Part shown: one piece after another, positions 9,363 through 21,631 of the stretch
Position numbering within the stretch: position 1 is the stretch's first letter
Layout: each line of letters starts with the position of its first letter
NCBI GenBank assembly: GCA_025716855.1
Contig: JAIXMQ010000012.1
Location: 620,001-684,000, forward strand
Reading direction: 5' to 3'
Source of the DNA: Pilaira anomala
Lineage: Eukaryota > Mucoromycota > Mucoromycetes > Mucorales > Mucoraceae
Length of the DNA stretch: 64,000 nt
Position numbers and translations under genes: made by a program
Notes under the pieces: generated by a model
Told to the model about the DNA's origin: nothing
What the model saw: the letters and a program-made list of their open reading frames with translations, nothing else
The model's database searches: none

Positions 9363-11886
9363 CTATTGAAAGTAATCTAAGTCCAGTTCAGTTTGAGGAT
9401 AATGTTGATCACTCAACATAGAAGAGTTTGAAGATCTTGAGCCGATTTCATCATGTTCATATTGACTACTAAGTGCAGTGGAAAATATACTCCAGCCACC
9501 ATCCGAATTGCAATCATCTAATAATGCGTCATCTATCGTTGACTGATAGGCAATTTCTGTTGTTTCAATTTGATATAAATTTAAAAACTGAGTAATATCC
9601 TTTTCTAATTGGCTTTCATCAAAAGATCTTCGTGTAGGTGTTGTTTGATAAAGTTGTAATAATAAGATCATGTACGCCCGACTCACGTGTACTAATGCGG
9701 GTGATCTACCATATTGAGAAATATTGGCCTACAATATAAAAATATGTAAATAACATGTTCATCATGTATACATAAAAAAAAAAAAAAAAGAGAGAGATAT
9801 TTATAATTACACTAAAAATATGTTTTGCGCTCATAAAATGGTATAAATAAGGTCTAAAAAAGCAATCAAATCCTTCATCTGATTGTATGGAAGATTGAAA
9901 CCAATTTTGAAATAATTGAATAATAGCTACCGAAGCTTGAGATGTATGTAAAATGGCTTCGGTTTCATTTGCAGTTAAATTTTTATCTGATTTTGTTGTA
10001 GAAGGTAATAAAGCTTTATACATTGTAATCCAACATAAACAAAAATCCAGTAAAATACAAAAATAGTTTCTTCTACTCCAAACTGAAATATTAGGTGGTA
10101 AAATTTGATTGTTTCGATTCTTTCCAAAACGTAAATGAAAAGGTAAATCGTGGTAGAATCTAGCTAATTTCACTCTGAATCTGTCAACTAATACCCTTGG
10201 TTCCATCTTTCTTGAATCTTCTGATATAGCTGCACTCAGCTTTCTTATTTGGATTAAACTAATTGCAAACATCGTTTGGTCCATTCCGACCCTATCAAAT
10301 TCTGGTAAAGGTGTAGGTAAGTCAATCTCTATCTGGTCCAATTTAATTGTAGCTAATTGGTCGTGAAATAAGTGTGATACCTACGTCAATTTGATTATGA
10401 TGTAGTTAGTTAGTTACATGCATTATATATGCATGTATCATATTATGATGTACTACTTTTATATTCATACCATGTTATCATAAAACCAAACAGTCCAAAA
10501 TATTCTTTTTGATTGTTCTCGTTCGTAAGGTGTTTTACAGTTGATATAACCTTCAGGACGATGAAGGTTCAACATGAAGCACATTCGTATAGCAATTCCT
10601 ATATGTAAGAATGCTCTTCTTACTCTACCTAAATCGAGGTCGTAGGTAATTAATAAGGTACGTTGATGGATATTAGATAGATTAGCGGGTTCGTCAATTC
10701 CAAGTAAATCATGCGAGTGATCATAAAATTTGCTTCCTAATTCACGAAAGTCTTGTATTTGTGCAAGATGAGGATGATAAATACAACAATGTGGCACCGA
10801 ATGTGAAAATATCGATGATAATACTAATGATTTTAACTGTCCTTGTTTATAATGGTTTTCAAAACGAGAAGGAATGACGAGTACTGGGAATCCACATTTA
10901 TGGTGTTGGTGTATTAATCGTGTCATAACGTCTGTTTCAAGGTATCGGTCGTCAATGCTTGTGTCGTAACTATTGTTTTTATTACTAGAATATCTATTTA
11001 AACTTTCAAATAAAGTAAAGGTATGTTCTTTCTTATTGTCTGTGATGGCAAACGGAATGTTTGGTACAGTGGGTTTAATGACAGTAATTAGATTAGGATT
11101 CAGGACATGAGTGGGTTGTTTGTATAATGGCATTCCTTTTTCTTTGTAGATTTCGCTCATTGTGTGTTGTAAAGTATCTTTCAAGTCACTGAGACCTTCG
11201 AAACTTTTAATTGTTGTAAGTATCGATTTCCAGCCATCATTATTTTCAATAATAGGCCAACCTTTGCTGATCGCCCAGTCGACAATACTTTGATCAAAGA
11301 CGTGTTCCTGCAGTTGTATTTGTTGTTGTATTTGTGATTCTGGTTGTTCTAATTGATGCTGCTGCTGTTGTTGTTGCTGTTGTTGTTGTGGCGGTTGCTC
11401 TGGTTGTAATTGTGTTACGGTACTAGAACTGGATGCTTGCACGTGTGGGTTGATTCGGGGTACAGATGTCCGATAATCATTTTCAAGGTTTGCGGCGAAA
11501 GAAGTCAACCAACCCACTTGATTCTCTAATTCGTCTAATCTTTGACGCATAGAAACATTATCTAAACGAAGCGCATGATTGCTGTATTGACATTGATATC
11601 TATCTTTACACTGTCCACAAATAGGTTTTCCGCGATCACAACCTACTCTTCTTTCTCTACATTTATCACACGCATAACCAATGTGTTGTCTCTTTTTCTT
11701 TTTTGGTTTTTCTTCTGATACTTTTTGTTTATTATTTGATATAATAGAAGAAGCACAAGAAGAAGATGATGATCCGCTTGATGCCATTCTTTGACGTAGA
11801 GTGGAATGCTCTTGTTCATTATTAGTTGGATATTGAATATAAACAAATGGTCTAACTTGTTTTTGCGTGTTAGATTCAAAATACAT
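9363..11886 (-). CDS. Zn2Cys6 fungal-specific transcription factor
   Basis: Three exons, 11886-10471, 10380-9811 and 9728-9363, give 783 residues with all splice phases 0. The binuclear zinc cluster lies at about residues 73-99 (CDKCRERRVGCDRGKPIC, then GQCKDRYQC), preceded by a basic KPKKKKRQ. The last gap is five residues instead of the usual six. A short coiled coil (RQRLDELENQVGWL) follows, then a poly-Gln stretch with ten uninterrupted Gln around residue 165. The middle homology region contains HQRTLLITYDLDLGRVRRAFLHIGIAIRMC and KRIFWTVWFYDNM, typical of the fungal_trans regulatory domain. The frame stays open far upstream of 11886, but the upstream part is low-complexity and hydrophobic. 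I therefore prefer the ATG at 11886. Targets are unknown. Confidence 0.87.
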
Positions 11887-12059
11887 GATATTAAAAAAAC
11901 AACAATAAAAATGGGATAGAAAAGAAAAAAGGAAAAAAGAAAAAAACCTTAAAAAAAAATTTATTAAAAAATATAATATTACAAGGTGTGTAACCATAAC
12001 CGCAACAACAACAATAATACTTTTGTCCCCCCCCCACCCCTTGATCAAATGATTTTTTT

Positions 12060-13134
12060 TTATTGTTGTTGTAAAGAAGGTGGAACAAGTTTTAAGTGAC
12101 ATGGCTCAGTAGTAGTAGGTAAATATCTTTGAGGAGCATCAGAAAATAAAGTTAAAATCCTATCTTTTTCATTATTCCAATGGGCTGAACAAAGTTTATA
12201 TTCTATCGGAATCCAAGATTCATCTTGTCTTTGAATGATACGGTATCTAGCCACGAATGATTTAAAGTAAGGGCCACCACAACTAGAGCAAGCTTTGGGT
12301 CTTGAAAGGTAATGTAATATATGCTTTGGTAATTGCTGAAATAACAATTGTTGTCGTTTATCTTTCTTCTTCTTTTTACCTTGAATAAGATCAAATAGAA
12401 TGGGTTGAATGATTTGTCTTGCACAATTTTCTACCAAACTAACTGGATTATGTTGTAATTTTTGATTTAATTCTTCTGATAATTTATGACAGTTTTCAAA
12501 TCGGATAGTTGTCATAGTGAGACTTAACAACTCGGCTGGAATAAAAATAATCTCGGTATTTGATAAATCCAACAAATTAAGTTGACTTAATCGCGCTAAA
12601 TTAGCTGAAACACGAGTAAAAGGATTAAACGACATATCAAGATGTGTTAGTTTACAAAGTGAATAGATACTGGAAGGTAACTGTGTTAACCTATTGTGTG
12701 ATATATTTAGATGCTTCAAGTGTCGCAATTGATCCAAAGAAGAGGGTAACTTTACAAGCTTGTTGTGCGATAAATCAAGTAAAGTCAATCGTGTTAATAA
12801 CGATACTTGGGTGGGCAAAACAAATAGACCAATGTTACGCCTAAAAAAAAATAACATAATTAATACACAAAAAAAAAAAAAAAAAGAAATATAGCATAAA
12901 CATTTACAGATCAAGGCGTGATATAGATGTTACTAGACTAATTGTTCTATTTAATACAATAGCATGTACACTATTCGATTGCTTTTCATTCATCGCTTTT
13001 GGATTGTTTAAAGTTGCTGCATTATAATACGTTTTATCAACATAGGTAAGGTCATGATCTAAAGCAGTTGGTGAAAACAAATCATGCATTGGATAACGAT
13101 CAATCAAAGTTCGAATAGTAAAGTTACTACTCAT
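12060..13134 (-). CDS. Leucine-rich-repeat protein with C-terminal CxxC motif
   Basis: Two exons, 13134-12908 and 12840-12060, join in phase 2 to give 335 residues. Residues 75-200 hold about five LRRs of the LxxLxxLxLSxNxLxxLP type, for example LTLLDLSHNKLVKLPSSL and LKHLNISHNRLTQLPSS. A lysine-rich linker follows. The C-terminal region has CSSCGGPYFKSFVARYR and a WIPIEYKLCSAHW segment that could form a small zinc- or structure-stabilising knot. I recall similar LRR-plus-CxxC arrangements in uncharacterised fungal proteins. The function is unknown, and protein-protein interaction is the only safe inference. The 67-nt intron contains a poly-A/T run. The end is only 174 bp from the transcription-factor start. 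Confidence 0.75.
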
Positions 13135-13267
13135 TATAGTTTAATGATAATAATAATTAAGAAGAAAAAAAAAAAGTATAAGAAAGTTAATATCGTCTTT
13201 CTTTCTTTTTTTTTTTTTTTTTTTCTCTCTTAAAAAAAAAAAAAAAAAGGTATATATTCGTTTGTTT

Positions 13268-13306
<39 letters not shown>

Positions 13307-13325
13307 CACTTTTCAAAAAGTTTGT

Positions 13326-13913
13326 TTATATACAACTTTCGGACCATTTTGAATCTTCATGTCCCCATTTGCTTATAACTTGAATCTTGTTTGTTCGACC
13401 AAACCTAAACGCATTCTGAACCAACTGTAAACGTGTTTGAGACTCTTGTCCTGTCAAGTAACCAATCTTTCCTTCTCCATTTTCAAACTTTAAAGCAACT
13501 GTACCCACTATTTCATTCTCATTATTTACCATAACCCAAGCGTTACTCTTTTCATTCTTTTGTATAGAAGCTAGTTCGTTCGGTATACGTTCAATAGCTT
13601 GTTGTACCTTGTTTTCATATTCTCTGCATAACAATTTATACCAAACAAAACCTAGTCCTGCACTCCATAATATGAGCTCCAGAAAAATGGTAGGTACAGA
13701 ACTAAACGAAAGTCGTCCATTGATCCACTGTGATATATGAATACCTATTACACCCACTATTCCTGCTTGCCAAGTTCTCTTGGCTCTTTGAGATTGAACC
13801 AGAGCATGTAAAACTTGTGATTGTTTCTTTTTGTTTTCTATAGTCGAATAAAACTTTTTAAAGCTTTGTTGATCTTGCCTTGTGTATTCACGAATTTCAA
13901 AACCTTTCTGCAT
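13326..13913 (-). CDS. Membrane-embedded GNAT-like N-acetyltransferase (NAT8 type)
   Basis: A single-exon 195-residue protein. The N-terminus FEIREYTRQDQQSF resembles the first strand-helix of GNAT enzymes. A basic segment precedes two hydrophobic stretches (QAGIVGVIGIHISQWI and VPTIFLELILWSAGLGFVWY), as in the membrane-inserted NAT8 family. Then comes AWVMVNNENEIVGTVALKFE, the usual beta4 strand of the acetyl-CoA fold. The R/Q-x-x-G-x-G/A pyrophosphate loop that should follow is not evident, and the C-terminal part is shorter than usual. The protein may therefore be catalytically degenerate or the gene model may miss a last exon. The poly-T tract of 37 immediately downstream (13270-13306) hinders reading further. 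Confidence 0.5.
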   Translation of the reverse strand: MQKGFEIREYTRQDQQSFKKFYSTIENKKKQSQVLHALVQSQRAKRTWQAGIVGVIGIHISQWINGRLSFSSVPTIFLELILWSAGLGFVWYKLLCREYENKVQQAIERIPNELASIQKNEKSNAWVMVNNENEIVGTVALKFENGEGKIGYLTGQESQTRLQLVQNAFRFGRTNKIQVISKWGHEDSKWSESCI

Positions 13914-14315
13914 TATAAAAAAAATAAAAATAAAAGAAAATAAAACTATAAATATGTATATTTAAATAGAGAATGAGAGTGAGAAAGATAAAAATGAGAA
14001 AAATAAACAAAAAAGCAAATCGACCTTACTGTTTATGAAACGTTTTTGGAAAGAATGACTAAAGGTTACACGATATTGAACAATAAAAAAAATATATATT
14101 ATACATGTATATATCAAGAGGTTTCTTTTCCTTTGGATAATTGCGTTTCTTGCAGTAACCAATTCGCCTCGGTTACTTCTCAAGATTAAATTTAAATTAT
14201 ATCCAACTTGGAATAAATATCGATGCAAACAAGTAACTAGTTTCTCTACGTCATTACTCTCTTTTTATTTTTTATTTGTTGTCAAAAACTTATTTATACT
14301 TTTTTTTTTCTGTAT
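13914..14315. other. Intergenic between GNAT-like and CstF-50 genes
   Basis: Upstream region of the GNAT-like gene and 3'-flank of the CstF-50 gene. An open minus-strand frame at 13962-14228 shows no family features and I do not treat it as a gene. Confidence 0.4.
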
Positions 14316-15914
14316 TTAAGCATCATTTGGTGCATTGAAATAACGAGCACGATAATCGTCACTAAGAAATAAAGTTAATAATAGAGATTTATATAAATAT
14401 TTTTTTTTTTTTTTTTACCTGCAAGTTAATATGCCATTATCTACAGGTGATGCAGCTACACAGCGAACTAAATTATTATGACCAGGAACTCTTTTTACAA
14501 GAGCACCAGTTTGGGTATCATAACAAACAACATCAGTAGAAGCTTCATCACCGATCAAAATAAAGTCTTCATTATAACTGAAAGCAGGTTGTAACATTTG
14601 TACGCGTTGTTCATGACCTTTATATTCCATTAAAACCTTTCCACTTGTAATATCCCATAATCTAACAGTTGAATCCAAACCAGCTGTCATTAAATATTTC
14701 TCATTGTTTGTAAATCGAACACTGGATACAGCTGTACCACCATGTGCACCATCCAACACTTTAACACAATGAGAAGATGTACTATCCCAAATACGTACTG
14801 TACCATCTAATGAGGATGTAGCAAATATTTTACCAGTATTTGAATAGCGAATTTGAGTAATAGATCCACGATGCATATCCGCATTACTCGAATTGGTATA
14901 ACATTGAAGTGTTTTTACATCATATATTCTAACTGCTGCATCTTTGGTGCCTGCTAATAAAAAGTCTCCAGAAGGGTGAAAAGAGATTGAGTTCACTGGT
15001 TGTGCATCCTGTATACTTTTTTCTTTAGTTTTTTTCTGTTAAAACATTTCAAGAAATACTTTGTCTAACCTGTAAGTATCTAAAAGCTCTCTTAACACCT
15101 GTCTTTGATAAGTCAAAAAGTTTAATACTTTGGTCATTTGAGCAACTAGCTAACACAAGTCCATTAGGATGAAAACTAAGGTCATTCACTTGTTCTAAAT
15201 GATCATATAATGTTCTAATGACCGGTTTATCTCCAGCGTCTCCAGATCGGTTCTTCATCTTATTGACATCAAGTAATTTGAGTGAAGAATCATGAGATCC
15301 AGTAGCTGCAAATCTACCATCTGAACTGAAAATAGCTGTGCGACAAGGTCCTTTATGTTGAGTATAATATAATTGATTGTATTCGGGTGCTGTTTTAGGC
15401 TCTATATAAAAGTTGGGGGAACATATAAGCTTTTTCTTTCAACTTTTTGTTATTTTAGAACTGATCCACTTACGAGCATTTCGCATAGACTCTGCGTCAA
15501 AACCAGACACGTTCATTTGAACATCCATGTCATCTCTTGGAGTTTCACGATCAAAGTCTTTACCGGAATAATCGTCGTCTGAATCTTCTTCTTCGTCTAA
15601 GTTAAGTTGTATTTAAATAAGAGTTGATCAGCTTTTTGTGCTTAGAAAGAAAGAAAAAAAAAAACTGGTTTGCTATTACTTTTATCTTTGGCAATTTGTA
15701 ATAATTCAGAAAGTTTAGCACTAGGCATCATATCAGTAGAAGCACCTGTCGCGTCAGCCACACTTTGAGCTACAGCAGAATAGCCATATGCAACAAGTTG
15801 ACTAATATATAGAAAAGTTTAATACTTTTTCTTCAGAAAAAGAAAAAAGAAAAGGAGTAGGTACCTAATTATAAGTGACAAAACTTCGTCTTCAGTTATA
15901 CGGTTTGAATTCAT
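14316..15914 (-). CDS. CSTF1: Cleavage stimulation factor subunit 1 (CstF-50), WD40 protein
   Basis: CstF-50 is the WD40 subunit of the pre-mRNA 3'-end cleavage stimulation factor. It dimerises through its N-terminus and contacts the BARD1 and RNA polymerase II machinery in animals. Several exons are joined. The start MNSNRITEDEVLSLII (15914) is followed by SQLVAYGYSAVAQSVADATG, the dimerisation domain. An acidic linker EEEDSDDDYSG follows, and then at least six WD40 blades, such as LSFHPNGLVLASCSNDQSIK, FATSSLDGTVRIWDS and LMTAGLDSTVRLWDI. The last exon (about 14350-14316) closes with SDDYRARYFNAPNDA, the conserved end after the final blade (TCSDDxRAR). Introns are 50-90 nt with GTAAGT, GTTAG and GTACC-type donors. 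The length, about 430 residues, fits the family. This gives the fungus the animal-like form of the factor. Confidence 0.9.
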
Positions 15915-16067
15915 AATGAGTTGTAAAGAAACGAAGAGACAAAAACTGAAAAATTATAAAGACCTATTCAAACTAAGAGAGAGTATATGTGACGTTTATT
16001 TAATTTTTTTTTTTGTAAAATAAGAATGCAAATGGTGTGTGTGTAAGAGAGAAGGAGAGACAAAAAA

Positions 16068-17288
16068 TTATTGAGTGGTGGATGCTTGTGTTGACTTATT
16101 GCGTAAATCGTATTGACGCATCTTACCTAAAAGAGTACGTCCCTTCTTATGGTCATCATAAGTACGAATAACGCGAGATTGAGGTCCAATACTGGGTTGA
16201 GCAATAAACTTGTAATGAACCATAAGCCAAGAGGTATGATAAGATAATTTGTCATAGTAATCCTGTGCTAAAGAGCGAAGGGCAGGAAGTTTAGACCAAG
16301 GAATCTAAAAAATGAATAAGTATAAGCCAAAAATATAATAATAATTTTTGTTTTTTACCTTTTGGAAATCGTGATGTTCATTGTGGTAACCAATGTTCAT
16401 AAAAGGAATATTCAAGATACCATAGTAAGAATAGGTTTCTTGTCCATCATCAAAAGTATAATGCTCTTGTACAAAATGAGCAGCACCAGGATGAAGAGAA
16501 TAACCAAACCAGAGAGAAGTTAATAAATAGAGTAAGCCACTAAGACCACAAACACGATAGATCAAAATATCAGCACAGATTGTGAAGACAACATTAATGA
16601 TTTCCCATTTAGAAGGAGTTAAATTTCTATCTTTTTGCATGACAGCACCACGAACAACATACATGACTGGATAAATCATGATCCATAAAAACTTGGATAA
16701 TGCATTACCACGAATTAAAGCCTTTTCCCAATCAAGTGGCAAATCAGGATCCATACCTTCAACACCTTGCCAAGTATGATGTTCAATATGATAACGACGG
16801 AAAGATTGTGCAATAGGTACAGGTAAAGCAAGATTAGCAAAAAGTCCAAAATATCTATTCATCCATTTTGTCTTGAATACCAAACAATGACAAGCTTCAT
16901 GAATAACAACACCAGTCATACTTGTTAATGTACCTCCAATAAAATATGCTACCAAGGCATAGATATAAATTGGTGGTTGCCAAACTTTACCGAAAATATA
17001 AGCAATGCTTAACTGAATAGCATTAATTGCGGCAGTCACGTAAAAGGTACGGATATCTGTACCATATAATTTTTCTACTTCTGGATGTTCTCTTAAAATT
17101 GTATGCTTACGTTTTAAATGAGGTTCATCCATGTCATCACGAGCGAAATCTTCATCTACATAAGGAATAGATCGCTTCCAATCACCGAGATAAAGAGGAT
17201 GTCTTGAATCGGGATGCTTTTCTCCTTGTTCTGTACTTCTTGATCGAAGTGTACAGTCCTTTTCTTCGGTTTCAACAAAAGGAGGCAT
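16068..17288 (-). CDS. Sphingolipid delta-4 desaturase (dihydroceramide desaturase)
   Basis: This enzyme introduces the delta-4 double bond into dihydroceramide in the ER, using cytochrome b5 electrons. It is the entry step to glucosylceramides. Two exons, 17288-16359 and 16304-16068, give 388 residues. The N-terminal Lipid_DES domain is present (HPLYLGDWKRSIPYVDEDFA). Three histidine boxes are intact: HEACH at residues 130-134, HIEHH at 167-171 (in RRYHIEHHTWQGVEGMDPDLP) and HNEHH at 302-306 (GYHNEHHDF). Hydrophobic helices lie between them. The HxxxH, HxxHH, HxxHH spacing and the NEHHDFP-like third box are diagnostic of DES1-type enzymes. The long C-terminal basic tail matches other fungal members. 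Bifunctional C4-hydroxylase activity cannot be judged from sequence. Confidence 0.93.
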
Positions 17289-17342
17289 TTCTTTTTTTTT
17301 TCTTTTGTAGATGAAAAGAATGAAAGAGAAGAAGTAAAGAAG

Positions 17343-17377
<35 letters not shown>

Positions 17378-17973
17378 AAAAAAGAAAGGGACTGATTAAG
17401 CATCAAAACGATTTGTTCAGATTGCCGGAAACCTTAAAAATTGAGGCCCGGTTTAGCTTGAATAATCCAATTAGAACAAAAATTTCCATTTCGTGCCAAG
17501 AAGGTTACTCCAAAAAGAAAAATCAAACTTGTACTCATTGGTTGGGATCAGAAATCATTTTCTTTTGTGATCCAGCTATACCTTATAAAGCTTATTTAAA
17601 GAAGAGAAGCAATCTATTATAAAAAAATATAAAAAAGAAGAATGCTAATTTCAAACAATAAGCTTTATTGTTTACTAACAAATCTAAAAACTAAAGTGTC
17701 ATTCTTTTTTTTTTTTTTTTTTCCTTTTACATAATTTTGCCCCCTTTTTTTTATATTTAACAATGAGCCAGCTTGTCAGTATATTAACTAACATTACAAT
17801 ACTATAGAGTTTGATTGTATTGAATAAAAACATATAGTCAAGATATAAATTTCTTTCTTTTTTTAGTAAAAAAAAAAAAAAAAAAAGGGTTCACTTTGTG
17901 TATATTATTATTTTGTATTACCATTAAAAAAAGGATTGGGTATCTTTTTTTTTTATTATTATTATTTATTATT
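17289..17973. other. Intergenic, upstream of the desaturase
   Basis: Begins with a CT-rich leader and an A run of more than 30 at about 17342-17375. The rest is AT-rich with several T runs. A 69-codon frame on the plus strand from 17413 has no motif or partner exon. No gene supported. Confidence 0.45.
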
Positions 17974-20900
17974 TTATTCTATTGATTCGGTTTCTTGTTG
18001 TAAGCTGCGTAACAAATCTTCTGCAGAAATGACCGGCATTTGTCCAGACTGTGTACTATCTGTGCGACTCATAATAACAGACAAAGCAGCCGTCCTATTC
18101 TTATCTGCTGCTGCTGATGCTAGCGTGCTCGTGGTTGTGGCAGCCGCGACAGGTTTAATTGGATCTTCTTCATTCTTTATTCTGCGTAACCTTTCACGAA
18201 CACGACGTTGTCTCATCTTATTCTCGGCTTTTCCAGATCGAAGTTGTTCCATTAAATCATCCATAATACGACGATCATGATCTTCATTACTGGTCCTTGA
18301 ACTTTGACTTTCATTATCTGAAATTTCTACTGTAGTAGAAGGCTTAGTAGTCGAGAAATCCTTGTTTTTATCTTCTAGTGCTTGTTTACGTCTTTCCTCT
18401 CGTTCTAAGTTCTCGCTATACTTTAATTCTTCTGCTGCTGCTAATTTCCAGCTTTGAACAAAACAAGCGAAAATTTGAAAGAATTCATCTGGTCTTGTTG
18501 TTTTAGGACTTTCTCCATAGTAAAGCATAATATCTCGCCACTTGACATCCACGTTCACATAGAGTGCTTCAAGCTCCTCAAAACGATTGTTGGCTGAATT
18601 ACGAAATTCTTCCATGACCTGCATAAATCGATCTCGACTCCCTAAAATGTCATGAACCATCAATCTTTCCGCTTCATCTTCTTCTTCTTTTACACTTTGA
18701 GTTTCTTGATCCAGACTTTTAACCTCGTCGTAATTAGATTCATGATTAGACCCGTGGTCAGATTCGTGGTTAGATTCGTGGATGGATTCATGGTTGGATT
18801 CATGGTCGGGCTCAATATTATTATTTTGCTCGGCATTGTTATCTTCAAGCTGTATACTATGGCTACTCTCAGCATCATTGTTAACTTGAATATCCTTCAT
18901 TGACCCAGCCTCGGCAACATTTGATTCATTCATATCACAAATGTTCATATCTTTATTTTTTTGGTCTTCTTCGGCTTCATTCTCACTTTGCTCTTCCGTT
19001 TCATCTTCTTCTGCAATCGTACTAACTGATCTATCTTCATGGAATGGTATATCGTTCGGGTTAGGCCAATACAATTCAAGTTCTACACCCAATTGTTTCA
19101 GTCCTTGTCGCATTTCTGCGTACTGTTGACCAATATCATTAATACTTGCCATCACTATTATTTTTTTTTTTTAAAAAAAAAAACTTCCTTAATATTTTAA
19201 ATCAATTTTTTGATATTATTAACAACCATTTACCTCGAGCAGCTTGATTCACATCTTTCAAATCATCAAGAAATTGTAAAATGGAAGGAAAATGTCTTCT
19301 AACAATACTGACAAGACAATGCAATAAAGTCAATTGAGATTCATCAGAAGCTTTCGTATCCGCCAATTTGTTTATACTATCGATTTTCATACCAAAGGCA
19401 CCACCTTGTTGACCTGAACTATTCATATAATTACCAAGTAAAAGAATTAATTGTAATAGTTTCTTGAGTGGTTTTGAGTTACGTAAAGCGTCAGAAGTTT
19501 CCAAGACGATACTGAGACTCTTTCTTAAATGTTCGAATTTTTCCCAGTATTGTAGTCTGAATAACATGAATTTAATTCTCATTTCGTATCGATAAATCCT
19601 CATCATCTAGAAAAAAAGTTAATATTTTTAAGGATAAAGAGAGGTTCACTTTTTTTTTTCTTTCTTTACCTCAATGGTAAATTGTTCTGGATAATCTAAT
19701 TTTTGACAGTCTTCTTCTGGACCATTTAAAAACTTTTGCATAGTAACAAGGTCGTCTTCTCGATTGGGACAATAGGCAATTAAATTACCCAAAAATGTTT
19801 CTGTGCATAGTTTATCATCCATAGCCAATATATGATCTCGAACATCCTTATAAGAATTAAAATGTTTGATTTTAGGAAAGATGACAATATCTATTTTAAA
19901 GAAAAAAAAACAGTTAACATCCACACACACCCTATTTTTTTTTTTGGGGGGGGGGGAGGATAATAAAATATACTTTACTAATATTTCTATTCTTTTCTTT
20001 TGACAAAAACTTGATCAAGTCATCACTGACAATGGCCTTCTTATTATTGGATTGAGTAAGTTTCTTTTCTAAAAATGTATTTACTTTTGCAGGAAATAAA
20101 GCTTCAATTTTTTCAAAAGCGCCTTGTTCTTTTAAGGCCTCTTGTAAAAACGTATCATCTCCATCATCTTCCATGGTCCAGATCGTATTCTCGGCTGCGT
20201 TCGCGTCTAGCTTTTTCCATTGAAAGTTCTTGAGTTTAACTTGTGGGTAATGTTGGATTTGTTTACGTAAAGGAATAATGGAGGTAGGTGAATTTGTACC
20301 TAATGATTTTGCAATAGGTAGAGGTGGTGGGGGTGGAGGTCCGGCTTGTCCTAAATTATAAAATATTAGCACATTTTAAAAAAAAAAAATTAAAAAAAAT
20401 GAACTTACCGTGTCCAGGTGTAGTTGGCATCAAACCTGATCCTAAAAAAAAAAGAAAAAAAGAAAAAGATATGTAAAAACGAAGTATTTTTGGTTGAGGA
20501 TAAATAAATTACCTTTTGATCTTGAAAGTGGGGGTGGTGGAGGAGGTGGTGGTGGAGGTGGATTACCAATTCCTATTTGATTTATTAGTTATTAGTTAAT
20601 CACTTTTAGTATGTATTTTAATTTACCTGGTACTTTATGAGGTGGTGGTGGCGGTGGGGGAGGAGGAGGAGGCGGTGGGGGAACAGACGATAGAGGAGAC
20701 ATTGTAATCGGATGCTGTCCGTCCAAATGCATTGAAACTGACCGACGAATACTACCACTGTCATCACTATGACTGGAAGATGAATATGGAGAACCGGGTG
20801 ATTTATGAACTAAACAAAAAAAAAAAAAGATAGTTTAACGAAGAATGATTAAATAAATAAATAAATAGTATAATATAAACTTACGTTGTCCAAGACTAGC

Positions 20901-21600
20901 AGATGTAACAATTGGTTTCGGTTTTTTATTCTTTTTACCAAAGAATGGTAAAAGACTTCCAAACCCAAAAGAATTAGATTTAGTGTTATTTGCCATTAAC
21001 CAAGAATCATTTTCCTTTGATGGCGAACGCTACAACATATAAATTGATTAGAAAAGAGATGATAATTAATACTGAATAGATATATATATATAAAAAAAAA
21101 AAAAAAATTACAGTTTCATCCAATGACATTTTTGGTCTATGAGCTACTTTCCAATCATCTGTTAAAACAAGTAATGAACTACGTCTTTTCTCTTTACTTT
21201 CTGCAGCGGCTAATCTCTCTTGAAGCATTGCGATTGTTTCTTTAGAAGTTTTCAAAACATCTCGTAAAGAATTGTTTTCTTCTTTCAAATGAACAATACG
21301 TTTCTTTTGAGATTCACGTTCCATTTGATTTGGCATGATACGCAATTGTTGTACTTCTGTTTGTAACTCATTTTTCTCTTGTAATACGGATTCATACAGC
21401 TCTTTTAAATCGTTTGTTTCTTTTTCAATATCTCTTAGACGATCTACATCATGAAAGTTCTTGAAGACGGTTGCTACAGACATGCCAAACGTTGAAGAGA
21501 AATCGTTCGTATTTGAATGAGGTCTTCTATCCATGACAATTTGTTGAACAATGATACTTATCATATGATAAAAATGCTCTCTAAAAAAAAATTACGTAAG

Positions 21601-21631
<31 letters not shown>

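Noticed and set aside
13962..14228. 88-codon minus-strand frame between GNAT-like and CstF-50 genes
   Set aside because: The second half is Phe/Ser/Leu low-complexity and nothing is recognisable.
17413..17622. 69-codon plus-strand frame upstream of the desaturase
   Set aside because: No homology, no neighbouring exon and ordinary AT-rich composition.
18652..18903. Plus-strand frames opposite the formin FH2 insertion
   Set aside because: They arise from the tandem repeat on the coding strand, and the minus strand carries the real domain.
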